This document shows positions 1 through 5,359 of a DNA stretch of 5,359 nt, piece by piece. Below the pieces are notes generated by a model, which did no database searches, had not been told where the DNA came from, and saw nothing but the letters and a program-made list of their open reading frames with translations. Location: NCBI GenBank assembly GCA_963968595.1, contig CAXAHJ010000165.1, forward strand, positions 1-5,359. The letters run 5' to 3'. Position numbers and translations under genes: made by a program. This DNA comes from GCA-2730975 sp937893275. GTDB lineage: Bacteria; Verrucomicrobiota; Verrucomicrobiia; Opitutales; Seribacteraceae. Within the stretch, counting starts at the first letter, position 1, and every line of letters starts with the position of its first letter.

Positions 1-793
1 GAACACTTCCTGTCATATATCTGGAGGCATCGGAACAAAGAAATACAATGGCTCCGTGATATTCATCTTTATCAGCCATTCTTTCCAATGGGATTTCTTC
101 ACAGAGTTTTTTTACAAATTCATCAGGTAACTGGTTGTTGTAAACTCCTCCAGGGCAGAGCGCGTTACATCGAACCTTGTTGGCTGCCCAGTAGGTGGCT
201 GTATATCTGGTTAAGCCGATGAGCCCAGTTTTTACGACGGAATAAGTGACAGGTTTTACAGGTTGCTGCTCTTGTGGAAGATGATCTTTCCGATATAAGT
301 TTTGTTTGGGACCAATAATACCAAGATCAGAAGATATATTTATAATTGTGCCACCGTTTGGATTCTTGGCAATCAAATGACCAAAGTATTTTGTGCATAA
401 AAATGATCCCGTCAGTCCAACGGAAAGATCAGCTTGCCAGGATTCAAGGGAAAAGTTTTCGAGCCGGCTAGCCTCGGTTACTTGTCCCTCTTCGTTTAAG
501 CGAGGGTTATTTGCGGCGTTGTTTATTAAACCATCCAATTTCCCAGTCAGCTTGACGAGTTCATTCGCTCGGTTGGTAATCTCGACTTCCGAAGTTATGT
601 CACAAGTGAGGGTTAGCGGGGAATTATTGAACGATGTTTGTAACTCCTCTTTGAAATTCTCTAGTTTTTGGGCGTCAAGGTCCAGCAAGACCGGGGTGGC
701 GCCTTCTTGGGCGACCGCTTTTGCGTGTTCGCGACCAAGTTGTCCGCAAGCACCTGTTATAAGGATATGTTTGTTCTCGAGAGATTTAGGCAT
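1..793 (-). CDS. PtmA-like short-chain dehydrogenase/reductase, 3' end cut by window edge
   Basis: A classical SDR oxidoreductase: a cytoplasmic Rossmann-fold enzyme using NAD(P)H on a carbonyl or hydroxyl. The frame runs open from ATG at 793-791 to the window edge, giving 264 residues. Visible motifs are the cofactor loop TGACGQLG (13-20), acidic residues ending strand 2 (D38, D40, favouring NAD(H)), NNAA (91-94, a variant of NNAG), the serine pair 154-155, the catalytic YSVVK (184-188) and CPGGVYNN (213-220). About 15-20 residues, including the usual final DGG segment, lie outside the window. The long insert before the catalytic Tyr (about 161-183, rich in Q, K and P) and the stretch GAIVFLCSDASRYMTG (247-262) match my memory of PtmA-type SDRs from legionaminic acid/flagellin glycosylation loci. 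The exact substrate is inferred only from that resemblance. The start has no strong Shine-Dalgarno. SDR identity is very sure; the PtmA subgroup is moderately sure. Confidence 0.9.
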   Translation of the reverse strand, partial: MPKSLENKHILITGACGQLGREHAKAVAQEGATPVLLDLDAQKLENFKEELQTSFNNSPLTLTCDITSEVEITNRANELVKLTGKLDGLINNAANNPRLNEEGQVTEASRLENFSLESWQADLSVGLTGSFLCTKYFGHLIAKNPNGGTIINISSDLGIIGPKQNLYRKDHLPQEQQPVKPVTYSVVKTGLIGLTRYTATYWAANKVRCNALCPGGVYNNQLPDEFVKKLCEEIPLERMADKDEYHGAIVFLCSDASRYMTGSV

Positions 794-819
794 GATTATG
801 AAAATCCATTGGTTTGGCC

Positions 820-836
820 GCCAACAAAGAGTTGGC
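820..836. repeat. Perfect 6-bp inverted repeat (hairpin) upstream of the SDR
   Basis: GCCAAC and GTTGGC are perfectly complementary around a 5-nt loop (AAAGA on plus, TCTTT on minus). The hairpin sits about 27 nt upstream of the SDR start codon. It lacks a following T run in the minus direction, so it does not read as a rho-independent terminator. It could be a leader structure affecting SDR translation, or chance inside a former coding tail. Confidence 0.45.
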
Positions 837-907
837 AAAACTCTGCAGTGGAGGTTGTTCTTTCAGAATCGAGAAAGGGGCTGTCATCAGCAATATCTTT
901 GAACCTT

Positions 908-927
908 TTGCTACAGTAACATAGCAA
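908..927. repeat. Weak inverted repeat in the AT-rich gap
   Basis: TTGCTA and TAGCAA flank an 8-nt loop. In the plus direction it is followed by CTTTTTATTTT, a T-rich tract, so it could weakly end antisense transcription. In the minus direction, in which all genes run, no T run follows. The stem is short and has only two G-C pairs. Confidence 0.25.
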
Positions 928-947
928 CTTTTTATTTTAAAGTTAAA
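918..947 (-). promoter_or_regulatory. Candidate promoter for the SDR (weak match)
   Basis: On the minus strand TGCTATGTT (926-918) resembles an extended -10 (TGn followed by TATGTT, 4 of 6 matches to TATAAT). TTTAAC at 947-942 is a poor -35 at 18-nt spacing. The surrounding AT-rich DNA and the 172-nt gap before the SDR make a local promoter reasonable, but AT-rich DNA produces such matches by chance. Confidence 0.2.
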
Positions 948-965
948 TAAATCCTTCAAAAAACG

Positions 966-1598
966 TTACCTCTTTTGTATGATTAAATCACAGTCTTTAA
1001 AGTTACCAATTATGTCATGATTTTTTTCACTTTTAATTTCTCCAGCCAACCTCATGATACCTGGGCATTCCGGCAAGCAGTCATCCAGTACTATGAAGCC
1101 ACCGGGTTTGGTTATAGAGGAGTAGTTTGTGAAATCGCTTTTGGCTCTATTATAACTATGATCTCCGTCTATAAATACTAAATCAAAATCGACATGGTTG
1201 ACCTTATTTAATGTTTGTTGAGATAGAGAATTCCCCGCGATCAAATTTATCGTACTATTACTCTCGTTGTTAGCCTCTACATTAGCTTTGGATCTGCTTA
1301 TATCCAGCGAGTCACAATTGTAATCTTGATAATTCGGGTCTTGGCAGAACAGATCGATGCCATAACAGTCGATTTTATTTTTATTCTGTTTAACGACATA
1401 CGACATGGATGCTCCATTATGAACTCCTATCTCAAGATAAGTCTTGATGTCATACATGTTAACTAAAACATTAAGTACAGCGATATTGTGATGCGGTATT
1501 CTGCCGTCAGTGTTTTTGCTAATTACATTCTGTAAAGAATGATAAAAATCTTTCCTTTGGTTGAAGTAGTTTAGAATGTTTGTAAACTTAGGCTTCAT
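966..1598 (-). CDS. Class I SAM-dependent methyltransferase, Methyltransf_24/CmcI-like type
   Basis: A 210-residue protein with the class I methyltransferase core: motif I YLEIGVHNG (54-62) for SAM binding, an acidic residue ending strand 2 in YGIDLF (D82), an Asp-rich strand-4 motif FIDGDHSY (142-149), and KPGGFIVLDD (164-173). The IDGDHSY and VLDD pair is characteristic of the CmcI/TylF-like and Methyltransf_24 groups, where these acidic residues often bind a divalent metal for O-methylation of a hydroxyl on a sugar or small molecule. The acceptor here is unknown. The length is normal, so it looks complete. There is no signal peptide or membrane segment. The ATG at 1598-1596 is the first in frame before the conserved core, with no strong ribosome site. 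A rough GC count is about 36%, clearly below neighbouring genes. Together with the long gaps on both sides (165 and 172 nt), this suggests separate acquisition. Confidence 0.88.
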   Translation of the reverse strand: MKPKFTNILNYFNQRKDFYHSLQNVISKNTDGRIPHHNIAVLNVLVNMYDIKTYLEIGVHNGASMSYVVKQNKNKIDCYGIDLFCQDPNYQDYNCDSLDISRSKANVEANNESNSTINLIAGNSLSQQTLNKVNHVDFDLVFIDGDHSYNRAKSDFTNYSSITKPGGFIVLDDCLPECPGIMRLAGEIKSEKNHDIIGNFKDCDLIIQKR

Positions 1599-1751
1599 CT
1601 AAAGGCACTTTTAGAGTGGAGTTAATCCAGTTCAATTCAACAGATTCTTTGACTGGCAATGAACCTTCGGTAATTTTGCTTGGAAACCTATTTGCACCAA
1701 CGAAAAAAGATTGGCTTTTCTATAAGGTCAAAAGGAATCTTTAAACGGCAT
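1588..1751 (-). pseudogene. Probable remnant of a small unrecognised gene, broken by two homopolymer slips
   Basis: Downstream of the broken SDR stop, an ATG at 1751-1749 begins MPFKDSF and then hits TGA. Skipping one base in the TTTT run and one in the following AAAA run of the coding strand lets the reading continue as FDLIE, then SQSFFVGANRFPSK, then NWINSTLKVPLDEA, ending in TAA at 1590-1588. The restored product would be 53 residues. The last 43 codons are open without any correction (1588-1719). The stop overlaps the start of the next methyltransferase by 11 nt, and the ATG lies 12 nt after the SDR stop; both are operon-like. I do not recognise the family. It could be a complete tiny gene, the front of a larger gene lost downstream, or noncoding DNA that looks protein-like by chance. 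Frame slips in homopolymers could also be sequencing errors. Confidence 0.35.
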
Positions 1752-1763
1752 TTGACTTTGCTC

Positions 1764-2520
1764 TTAGAGGCTTTGGGTTTGACCGCCATCTACCCTGAGA
1801 ACTTCTCCGGTAATGAAAGAGGCTCTCTTGGAGCAAAGAAAAGCAACGGCATCAGCAATTTCTTCGGGTTTCCCGAATCTTTTCATTGGAACCTGGGTTT
1901 CGAGCATGTCTTCGACCTGTTCCTTGTTGTCTTTAATCTTTTCCTCCCAAGACCCACCGGCGAAGTACACATTTCCAGGAGCCACTACGTTGACTCGAAC
2001 TGTGGGAGCAACTTTTCGCGATAAGTTCTTAGAAAGTGCGATCACTGCCGATTTAGCCACCGAATAATCAACAGGGGCTCCAAGTGCCTCGATCCCACAA
2101 ATAGAAGAGATGAATACAATGCTACTCTCTTTTTCAGATAAGATGGGTAAAAAGCTTCTTACTGTAAGGAGAGTTGATTCGAAGTTTAAGTTCCAAATTC
2201 CCTTCCATTGCTCATCGGTTGAGATTGGATCTGAGACGCTCTTTCCATTCCCGACGTTTGCAACTACCCCATCTCTCATGAACGGAATCTCTGACCCTTT
2301 CGACTTGGTCGCAATCAGTAAAATCGGCTACCCAGTGTGCAATTCTTTCTTCACCGAATTTGTCTCTTAGCACTTTGGTTGAGCACAACAAATCTTCTTC
2401 GAACCTCGCAACCATTGCGACCGAGGCGGATTCCTCCAATAATCGTTCTGCTATTGACCTACCGATTCCACGGGAAGACCCTGAAACTAGAAATTTTTTG
2501 TTTTGTAATTCAAGATTCAT
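1764..2520 (-). pseudogene. Short-chain dehydrogenase/reductase disrupted by a frameshift
   Basis: Two consecutive minus-strand frames together make one SDR. The first part (ATG 2520-2518) carries the cofactor motif SGSSRGIG (13-20), VARFEEDL (37-44, Arg suggesting NADP(H) preference) and reads correctly to ERWG (82-85). It then loses homology and stops at 2212. The second part resumes in the next frame at DGVVANVG and contains the helix-4 Asn (NLNF), FISSICG with the catalytic Ser, YSVAK (catalytic Tyr/Lys), PGNVYFAGG, FITGEV and a final VDGG before TAA at 1766-1764. The shift lies at about 2267-2273. The span is 757 nt; restoring 14 nt would give 256 residues, a typical SDR length. As read, the enzyme is inactive, because the two halves cannot fold separately. 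It was probably the fourth gene of the unit starting with the aminotransferase (23-nt gap). An assembly or sequencing error is the main alternative. Confidence 0.85.
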
Positions 2521-2543
2521 CGCTTCAGCATCTATAAATCAAC

Positions 2544-3431
2544 TCAGCTTGCCCTGCAAAAAAGCAAATCTGCTTGTCCGGTTTGCTCTAAAAAGTTTTT
2601 CCAGGAGAGATTTAGGGATTCACTTATGTTATCGATCTTGCCGTTGCCTGTCGGTTTCCTTTCGTTCATCCAAAGAAATGCGTTCGAAAGATCGTAATTG
2701 TGCCTGAATTCAACGGAATGACTCGTGAATCCGGCGGAAACGAGAGCGGACTCCATGCTTCTGGAATCAAAATACCAATTGTGTGCCGTGCGGTAAAAGA
2801 ATTGCTTGAATTCATGCAAATCTAATTTCATTAAAAAATCGTCATAATTGTCTGTTTCCAAGAAAAGCGTTCCTTCATCGGAAAGAAGAGATTTTCCAAC
2901 CTTGAGATAGCTAAGAGGGTCATCCGTATGCTCGATAACTCCAAAAGAGATTAGAATATCGATTTTGCCAGCATATTTTTGCAACGCCTCTTCTGCATAA
3001 GAAAAAATTTCATGACCACGAGATTTCAAGTCCTGATGAAAATTCCTGCATGGTTCTATGCCGACTGTTTTTTTGCATAAGCCCTTAATGCAATCAAGGA
3101 ATGAGCCTCCGCCGCAGCCGTAATCCAAGACAATTTTATTCCTAAAGTTTTCAACGCCAATTCTTACTAACCTTTCATTTTGCTCATGATCGTGAAGCTT
3201 GAGGTAGTCTTGGGGGGCACTTGTACCGTTATATAGTTCGCGATATTCCTCTGATTCATAATCAAGAGGAGGTCTCGGATTCAAAAATTTGAGTTTGCAG
3301 TTTTCGCATTCAATTACGCCGTACTTCTCGTCGGTTATATTGCCATAAGTTCCCGACCTTATGTTGCCTTCAAATACTGTCCTGAACGAAGTGCTTTTAC
3401 AGCAAATGCAGGGTGTGGAATACTTCGTCAT
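2544..3431 (-). CDS. Class I SAM methyltransferase with N-terminal zinc-ribbon-like cysteines
   Basis: A 295-residue cytoplasmic protein. The N-terminal segment has C8, C10, C11 and C42-x-x-C45, a four-cysteine zinc-ribbon-like arrangement followed by the LKFLNPRPP segment (47-55) seen in sugar-cluster methyltransferases. The SAM-binding core follows: VLDYGCGGGSF (101-111, motif I), VGIEP with E126 for the ribose, and ISFGVIEHTDDP (161-172), the Methyltransf_23-type post-strand-4 motif. TLFLETDN contains the strand-5 region. The overall layout resembles sugar C- or O-methyltransferases from glycan and deoxysugar clusters, but it lacks the extra C-terminal domain of the roughly 400-residue C-methyltransferases. 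The acceptor is not readable. ATG at 3431-3429 is 4 nt after the VOC gene stop, so translation is probably coupled. No strong ribosome site is seen (only AAGTGA overlapping the previous stop). Confidence 0.88.
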   Translation of the reverse strand: MTKYSTPCICCKSTSFRTVFEGNIRSGTYGNITDEKYGVIECENCKLKFLNPRPPLDYESEEYRELYNGTSAPQDYLKLHDHEQNERLVRIGVENFRNKIVLDYGCGGGSFLDCIKGLCKKTVGIEPCRNFHQDLKSRGHEIFSYAEEALQKYAGKIDILISFGVIEHTDDPLSYLKVGKSLLSDEGTLFLETDNYDDFLMKLDLHEFKQFFYRTAHNWYFDSRSMESALVSAGFTSHSVEFRHNYDLSNAFLWMNERKPTGNGKIDNISESLNLSWKNFLEQTGQADLLFCRAS

Positions 3432-3435
3432 CAGT

Positions 3436-3876
3436 TCACTTAGTTTTTAACTCCTCAACCAGTTCCAGAAGGTTTCCCTCTGGGTCATGGCAGTAAGCTA
3501 CCTTGTGCTTTCCATTCGGAGAAATTAGGCCGTGGTCAGAACGGTTTCCCCCTAAAGCCTCAACTTGGTTCAGGGTTTGCACTAGCGAATCAACCGTAAA
3601 GGCAATATGCGAGCAGCCCAACTGGTTGGATTTTTGAAGGCTGATCATTTTACTGTCCGGGTGCGAATGATACTCCAGCAATTCCAAAAGATCACCACAT
3701 GGTGACATTAACTTTGCGGTTTCAAGTCGAGCATCTTTTATCTTAACAAGTTCAGCGATGAAATTTCCTTCCTCGATTTCTCTGTGAAAAATATCAAACC
3801 CCAAACCAATATAAAAGTCGATTTGATCTTGCAGCTTTCGGACAACGATTCCGGTATGCCTGAATTTGGTGATCAT
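3436..3876 (-). CDS. VOC superfamily protein (glyoxalase / methylmalonyl-CoA epimerase-like fold)
   Basis: A 146-residue protein with two beta-alpha-beta-beta-beta modules, the standard single-chain VOC length. The four expected metal ligands are visible at family positions: H7 (FRHTGIVV), E65 (DLLELLEY), H90 (CSHIAFTV) and E138 (DPEGNLLELVEE). A divalent metal site is therefore probably intact and the protein is likely an active enzyme rather than a binding or resistance variant. VOC enzymes include epimerases, glyoxalases, dioxygenases and fosfomycin-type transferases; the sequence alone does not choose among them, and the pattern is closest to epimerase/glyoxalase types. Its ATG overlaps the aminotransferase stop as ATGA, and the next methyltransferase begins 4 nt after its stop. 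This suggests it works on the same substrate pathway. There is no signal peptide. Confidence 0.9.
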   Translation of the reverse strand: MITKFRHTGIVVRKLQDQIDFYIGLGFDIFHREIEEGNFIAELVKIKDARLETAKLMSPCGDLLELLEYHSHPDSKMISLQKSNQLGCSHIAFTVDSLVQTLNQVEALGGNRSDHGLISPNGKHKVAYCHDPEGNLLELVEELKTK

Positions 3877-5255
3877 TTTTCTGAAATTGCGTCTCTGATA
3901 GAGCTTCGAAGTACTTCCATTCCTTCAATCAATCCCTCCTTTGTAATCACTAGCGGTGGAGCCAGCTTAATAGATTCTATGCCCGTGTGGACGACTAGCA
4001 GACCTCTCTGCAGGCATAGTTCCGAAATTCTGTCACACAAAGAAGGCAGGGGTTTCCCTTGCTTTTCGCGAAAGATCAAGGCCGCCAGGAGACCGCGTCC
4101 GTGAACATAACAAAGATGATTAGGGAATTCCTTTTTGATTGCCTTAAGAGTCGAGTGAAAGAGTTTACCCAAATCATGGGAATTTTCCATTATGCCATCC
4201 TCGAGGATCGCTTTTAAGTTTGCTTTGCCCGCGGCACAAACCATTGGGTTGGCTGAATGTGTGGAACTCATGGAGCCCATTTCCGGCAGATCCATGGTCT
4301 GCCTGCTTCCCAAGACAATCGAGAGAGGAAGGCTCGAACTAGCCCCCTTCCCACAGCAAAGTAGGTCAGGTTCGACCTCGTAATGCATATAACCAAAAAG
4401 TTTGCCTGTTCGTCCGAATCCAGCCTGCATTTCGTCAAATGCAAGCAATGCTCCGTTTTCCCTCGCGAATGCCTGAACTTCCTGAACGAATGCCTTCGGG
4501 TAAAATATTGCTCCCCAACCTTGGAAGGTTTCCATCATGACCCCACAAACATCATTAAATGAGCTGATCTTTTTTTCTCTCAAAAGCTTCTCGATAGAAT
4601 TACGAAAAAATTTCCTAGGTTCGGATTGAGCCTCCTCGGACCAAGGGTAGGGAAAGGGTAGGTGATGTATATTTGGGTCATGATAGCCAATCCATTGCTT
4701 TTGAGAGACTTTCCCGCTCATCATTTGAGCACCAAGGGTTCGCCCGTGCCAATTTCCCTCAAAGCACAAAACGACGTTTTTACCTTCAGATGTTTGGATT
4801 CCGTTCAATCGCATGAGCTTGAGAGCCGCTTCAGTGGATTCAGTGCCTGCCGAAAGAAGGAACGCCTTTTCAAATTGACGGGGAGTTTTTGCAATTAGGT
4901 ATTCTAGGAAGGCTAGTCTTTCTTCGGATGCATAACTGTAGGAATGAAGGATAGGCTTGTCCAATACGGTTCGGAGAGCATCAACGATTTTCGGATTTCC
5001 GTGACCAGCGTTTGCTACGAAAATCGTACTTGTAAAATCAATCCACTTGTTGCCCCACTGATCATGCACTTGGAATCCTTCCGCTCGATCCCAAATAATT
5101 GGCATTTGACCGTGCATGGAACATGATTCCAGTTCATACATGCGCTGAAGTAATGGAATACTTTCAGGAACGGGTATTTTGGTTCGGATCTTCCGAAAGG
5201 GAGTATCAACCTTGGGAACATCTTGAGGCAGATGTGAAAAAAGACTTCCGCTCAT
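3873..5255 (-). CDS. Class III PLP-dependent aminotransferase
   Basis: A 460-residue, apparently complete fold-type I enzyme of the class III family (relatives: GABA, acetylornithine and omega-amino-acid aminotransferases, and glutamate-1-semialdehyde aminomutase). Visible landmarks are FVANAGHGNP (79-88), the phosphate-binding LLSAGTESTEAALKL (133-147), CFEGNWHGRT (164-173), METFQGWGA (241-249), FDEMQAGFGRTGKLFG (273-288) with D274 for the pyridine nitrogen, CCGKGASSS (300-308) with K303 as the probable PLP Schiff-base lysine, and STHSANPMVCAA (331-342). All catalytic positions are kept. The amino donor and acceptor are unknown; in this setting it may aminate a keto intermediate of a modified sugar or an acyl group. 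ATG at 5255-5253 is chosen because in-frame upstream sequence runs into a stop and residues 1-60 match the family's usual N-terminal extension. No clear Shine-Dalgarno is seen. It opens the tightly packed unit followed by the VOC and methyltransferase genes. Confidence 0.93.
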   Translation of the reverse strand: MSGSLFSHLPQDVPKVDTPFRKIRTKIPVPESIPLLQRMYELESCSMHGQMPIIWDRAEGFQVHDQWGNKWIDFTSTIFVANAGHGNPKIVDALRTVLDKPILHSYSYASEERLAFLEYLIAKTPRQFEKAFLLSAGTESTEAALKLMRLNGIQTSEGKNVVLCFEGNWHGRTLGAQMMSGKVSQKQWIGYHDPNIHHLPFPYPWSEEAQSEPRKFFRNSIEKLLREKKISSFNDVCGVMMETFQGWGAIFYPKAFVQEVQAFARENGALLAFDEMQAGFGRTGKLFGYMHYEVEPDLLCCGKGASSSLPLSIVLGSRQTMDLPEMGSMSSTHSANPMVCAAGKANLKAILEDGIMENSHDLGKLFHSTLKAIKKEFPNHLCYVHGRGLLAALIFREKQGKPLPSLCDRISELCLQRGLLVVHTGIESIKLAPPLVITKEGLIEGMEVLRSSIRDAISEK

Positions 5256-5359
5256 TATGGTTTTAGTAACATGTTTTGTAAGGAAATGATTTCAATCTGG
5301 AACAAAATCTCTTCAGAAAGGTTTCCCCATTCGGTAAATGATCGTGGTTTTGAATGTTA
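5256..5359 (-). other. Upstream segment, possibly the 3' end of the preceding gene
   Basis: The 104 nt upstream of the aminotransferase show no promoter or terminator I can defend. One minus-strand frame is open from the window edge for 31 codons and stops with TAA at 5265-5263, 7 nt before the aminotransferase start, which would fit an operon neighbour's tail. A second frame is open for 14 codons from the edge. The stretch is too short to recognise a family. Confidence 0.25.

Larger units (their letters stand above)
796..936 (-). pseudogene. Possible 3' remnant of a lost gene just upstream of the SDR
   Basis: After a stop at 937-939, one minus-strand frame stays open for 46 codons and ends in TAA at 798-796, only 2 nt before the SDR start codon. 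That is typical operon spacing. The deduced C-terminal part (for example FKDIADDSPFLDSE, with codons such as GCT GAT GAC AGC) looks like ordinary protein, and its base composition resembles the SDR rather than the AT-rich stretch at 900-965. I do not recognise the family. It has no start codon with a ribosome site, so if real it is a truncated tail and not a working gene. A second frame is also open over 786-965 (59 codons, in frame after the neighbouring methyltransferase stop), so open frames alone are weak evidence here. At most one of the two is likely to be meaningful. Confidence 0.25.

Noticed and set aside
393..902. Plus-strand open frame of 169 codons, and the nested one at 668-919
   Set aside because: Antisense to the PtmA-like SDR and its leader, with no recognisable domain; the minus-strand SDR motifs account for the region to 793.
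908..944. Rho-independent terminator after the AT-rich methyltransferase
   Set aside because: The inverted repeats here are short and A-T rich, and lack a T run in the direction of transcription.
1588..1751. Resemblance of FDLIE and KVPL in the small remnant to WbqC-like proteins
   Set aside because: Only a few scattered residues agree and the diagnostic N-terminal segment of that family is absent.
1727..1756. Inverted repeat GTCAAA / TTTGAC as an operator
   Set aside because: Only 6 bp with an 18-nt loop and no promoter beside it; expected by chance in AT-rich DNA.
1764..2279. The second SDR half as an independent 171-residue gene starting at ATG 2279
   Set aside because: It lacks the cofactor-binding half, begins exactly where the conserved core resumes, and has no ribosome site. 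It is the continuation of the frame starting at 2520.
1680..2707. Several plus-strand open frames (1680-2024, 1813-2067, 2110-2370, 2337-2537, 2360-2707)
   Set aside because: All are antisense to the broken SDR or the zinc-ribbon methyltransferase, and none shows a motif or ribosome site.
3784..5221. Plus-strand frames at 3784-4104, 4192-4383, 4662-4898 and 4944-5126, and the minus-strand frame at 5015-5221
   Set aside because: Shadow frames of the VOC and aminotransferase genes, whose family motifs are continuous throughout.
1..5359. CRISPR arrays, tRNA or rRNA genes, transposases, phage genes
   Set aside because: No spaced direct repeats, RNA-gene signatures or matching protein motifs were seen on either strand.

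Overview
The window is a bacterial gene cluster read entirely from the minus strand, so gene order in transcription runs from high to low coordinates. It looks like an accessory locus for a surface glycan or another modified small molecule. It holds a PLP aminotransferase, a VOC-fold protein, two SAM methyltransferases and two short-chain dehydrogenases (SDRs). I see no housekeeping genes, RNA genes, transposases or CRISPR. The organism cannot be fixed. Hand counts on sampled lines give roughly 43-50% GC for most genes and about 36% for one methyltransferase gene. Shine-Dalgarno sequences are weak throughout. The closest family link is the leftmost SDR, which resembles the PtmA-type oxidoreductases found beside nonulosonic (legionaminic) acid genes for flagellin or LPS glycosylation in Gram-negative bacteria.

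Layout, in the direction of transcription. 5256-5359: leader or tail of an unseen upstream gene. 5255-3873: class III aminotransferase, complete. 3876-3436: VOC protein, overlapping the previous stop by ATGA. 3431-2544: zinc-ribbon plus class I methyltransferase, after a 4-nt gap. 2520-1764: SDR broken by a frameshift, after a 23-nt gap. 1751-1588: probable remnant of a small gene with two homopolymer frame slips. 1598-966: class I methyltransferase of the Methyltransf_24/CmcI-like type, AT-rich. 965-794: a gap that holds an AT-rich part, a possible gene tail, a hairpin and a weak promoter-like site. 793-1: PtmA-like SDR, cut by the window edge and lacking about 15-20 C-terminal residues.

The aminotransferase, VOC and zinc-ribbon methyltransferase genes are packed tightly enough to be one translationally linked unit, with the broken SDR originally its fourth member. 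A keto-group reduction (SDR), transamination, a VOC-type isomerisation or metal-dependent step, and methylation are chemically compatible with making an aminated, methylated sugar or acyl substituent, but the substrate cannot be read from sequence.

The most interesting structure lies between 786 and 2520. There the tight operon gives way to a decayed SDR, gene-like remnants on each side of an AT-rich methyltransferase gene, and long spacers. This suggests a cassette inserted into, or replacing part of, an older operon. I see no convincing new molecular system; the novelty is in the gene combination and the mosaic, decaying segment.
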